Assembly: GCA_003222235.1 (NCBI GenBank)
Contig: QHVD01000021.1
Span: forward strand, 1-6,213
Reading direction: 5' to 3'
From: Gemmatimonadota bacterium
GTDB taxonomy: Bacteria; Gemmatimonadota; Gemmatimonadetes; Gemmatimonadales; GWC2-71-9
Length of the DNA: 6,213 nt
In this document: one piece after another, positions 5,293 to 6,213 of the stretch
Layout of the letters: each line of letters begins with the position of its first letter
Numbering within the stretch: the first letter of the stretch is position 1
Notes under the pieces: generated by a model
The model's input: only the letters and a program-made list of their open reading frames with translations
Told to the model about the DNA's origin: nothing
Database searches by the model: none
Made by a program: the position numbers and the translations under genes

Positions 5293-6213
5293 GTGGAGCG
5301 CGGAGAAGCGTCTGCCTCGCGATCTGCGGACGGCACACTCATGATTCGCCTGGCCGGACCCTGGTACCTGCAGGGTGGGTTGCCGTCGCCGGAGGCGTTG
5401 CAGCACGAGCTGCATGGACAACCCCCCACGCGAGTTACCTTCGATGCGACCGTGCTGCGCGGCTGGGATTCGAGCCTCGTCAACTTCCTCGTGCACGTGG
5501 TCGAGCCGTGCCAGGAGCGGGGCGTTCCGGTGGATCAAGAGGGGCTCCCCTCGGGCGTGCGGCGGCTGATCGCGCTCGCCGAAGCGGTGCCCGAGCGCAA
5601 AGGTGCCCGCGCGAAGGCCGTTCCCCCGCCCATCCTCGACCGTATCGGCCTCGTTTGGATCCGGGGTATCGAGTCCCTGACTGCCATCCTCTCGTTCCTC
5701 GGCGACGTCACACGGGCGCTCGGTCAGCTCGTGCGAGGGAGGGCACGCTACCGATCAGTCGACCTGCTGCTGCTGATCCAGCAAGCGGGAGCAGAGGCTC
5801 TGCCGATCGTCACCCTCATCAGCTTCCTCGTGGGTTCGATCTTCGCCTTCGTGGGCGCAGTGCAGCTCCAGAAGTTCGGGGCGGGAGTGTACGTCGCCGA
5901 CCTCGTCGGGATCGCGATGGTACGCGAGATGGGCGCCGTCATGACCGGCATCGTGCTGGCGGGTCGCACCGGCGCCGCCTACGCGGCGCAGCTCGGGACC
6001 ATGAAGGTGACTCAGGAGACCGACGCGCTCACCACGATGGGGCTCTCCCCGCTCGAGTTCCTCGTCCTGCCGCGCATGATCGCGCTCGGCCTGATGATGC
6101 CCCTGCTCTGCCTGTACGCCGACGGCGTCGGCATCATGGGCGGGGCGGCGGTGGCCGTCGGGATGCTCCACGTCCCGCCGGTCACGTACTTCGGACGGAT
6201 CGAGTCCTCGGTG
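5293..6213 (+). CDS. MlaE-family ABC transporter permease with N-terminal STAS-like domain, 3' end truncated by window
   Basis: The plus-strand frame runs open to the window edge, giving 307 residues from GTG 5293. Full-length relatives are about 370, so roughly 60-70 are missing. Residues 15-105 form a STAS/MlaB-like domain (TLMIRLAGPWYLQGGLP, then RGWDSSLVNFL at 56-66). The permease domain begins near 120 and contains the hallmark MlaE loop VREMGAVMTGIVLAGRTGAA (210-229), continuing AAQLGTMKVTQETDAL, which contacts the ATPase. Such permeases carry phospholipids between inner and outer membranes with an MlaF-type ATPase and MlaD-type MCE protein, which may follow downstream. Here the STAS partner, separate as MlaB in E. 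coli, is fused. GTG 5293 is preferred because GGAGAG lies at 5283-5288. ATG 5341 would cut into the first STAS strand, and ATG 5188 would add 35 residues but lacks a ribosome binding site. Confidence 0.9.
   Translation, partial: MERGEASASRSADGTLMIRLAGPWYLQGGLPSPEALQHELHGQPPTRVTFDATVLRGWDSSLVNFLVHVVEPCQERGVPVDQEGLPSGVRRLIALAEAVPERKGARAKAVPPPILDRIGLVWIRGIESLTAILSFLGDVTRALGQLVRGRARYRSVDLLLLIQQAGAEALPIVTLISFLVGSIFAFVGAVQLQKFGAGVYVADLVGIAMVREMGAVMTGIVLAGRTGAAYAAQLGTMKVTQETDALTTMGLSPLEFLVLPRMIALGLMMPLLCLYADGVGIMGGAAVAVGMLHVPPVTYFGRIESSV

Noticed and set aside
4824..5483. Minus-strand frame of 219 codons across the divergent intergenic region and into MlaE
   Set aside because: It overlaps the start of the clear MlaE gene in antisense, has no ribosome binding site and no domain, and its composition looks random.
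5578..5591. GG-N10-GC spacing on the minus strand inside MlaE
   Set aside because: The flanking bases fit sigma-54 poorly (GGCACC with CGGC at -12 instead of TTGC), and it lies inside a coding region in antisense. It serves as an example of background.
1..6213. tRNA, rRNA, CRISPR, insertion sequence or attachment site
   Set aside because: No tRNA cloverleaf, spaced direct-repeat array, transposase or terminal inverted repeats were seen. The genes form an ordinary chromosomal arrangement.

Overview
The window is GC-rich DNA (roughly two-thirds G+C by eye) from a bacterium that very probably has an outer membrane, because it encodes an MlaE-type lipid-transport permease. A taxon cannot be named from the sequence alone. 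Gene density, GC-rich third codon positions and the family mix suggest a high-GC Pseudomonadota- or Myxococcota-like genome.

Layout: (1) 1-468, minus strand: a histidine phosphatase, cut off at the window's left edge. (2) 469-774: non-coding, holding a candidate sigma-54 promoter and one copy of a 35-bp repeated element. (3) 775-4691, minus strand: a compact apparent operon read right to left, with a 56-residue single-span membrane protein, a PPK2-family polyphosphate kinase, a CorA-family divalent cation channel and a SulP-family anion transporter with a C-terminal STAS domain. The last two overlap by ATGA. (4) 4692-5292: a non-coding region of about 600 bp between divergent genes, with inverted repeats, a second copy of the 35-bp element, and sigma-54-like promoters facing outward on both sides. 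(5) 5293-6213, plus strand: an MlaE-family ABC permease with an N-terminal STAS-like domain, cut off at the right edge.

The minus-strand operon joins polyphosphate-nucleotide phosphotransfer with Mg2+/divalent cation and anion transport across the inner membrane. That suits a phosphate, energy or ion-homeostasis stress unit, but this is inference from family identities.

The most notable signal is regulatory. Each of the three transcription units (phosphatase, PPK2 operon, MlaE) is preceded by a GG-N10-GC match to the sigma-54 -24/-12 consensus. The 35-bp element (29/35 identical between copies, ending in a TGCCG...CGGCA inverted repeat) lies upstream of two of these promoters in the same orientation as the downstream gene. 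This looks like a small co-regulated sigma-54 cluster using a shared activator site. The activator itself is not in the window.
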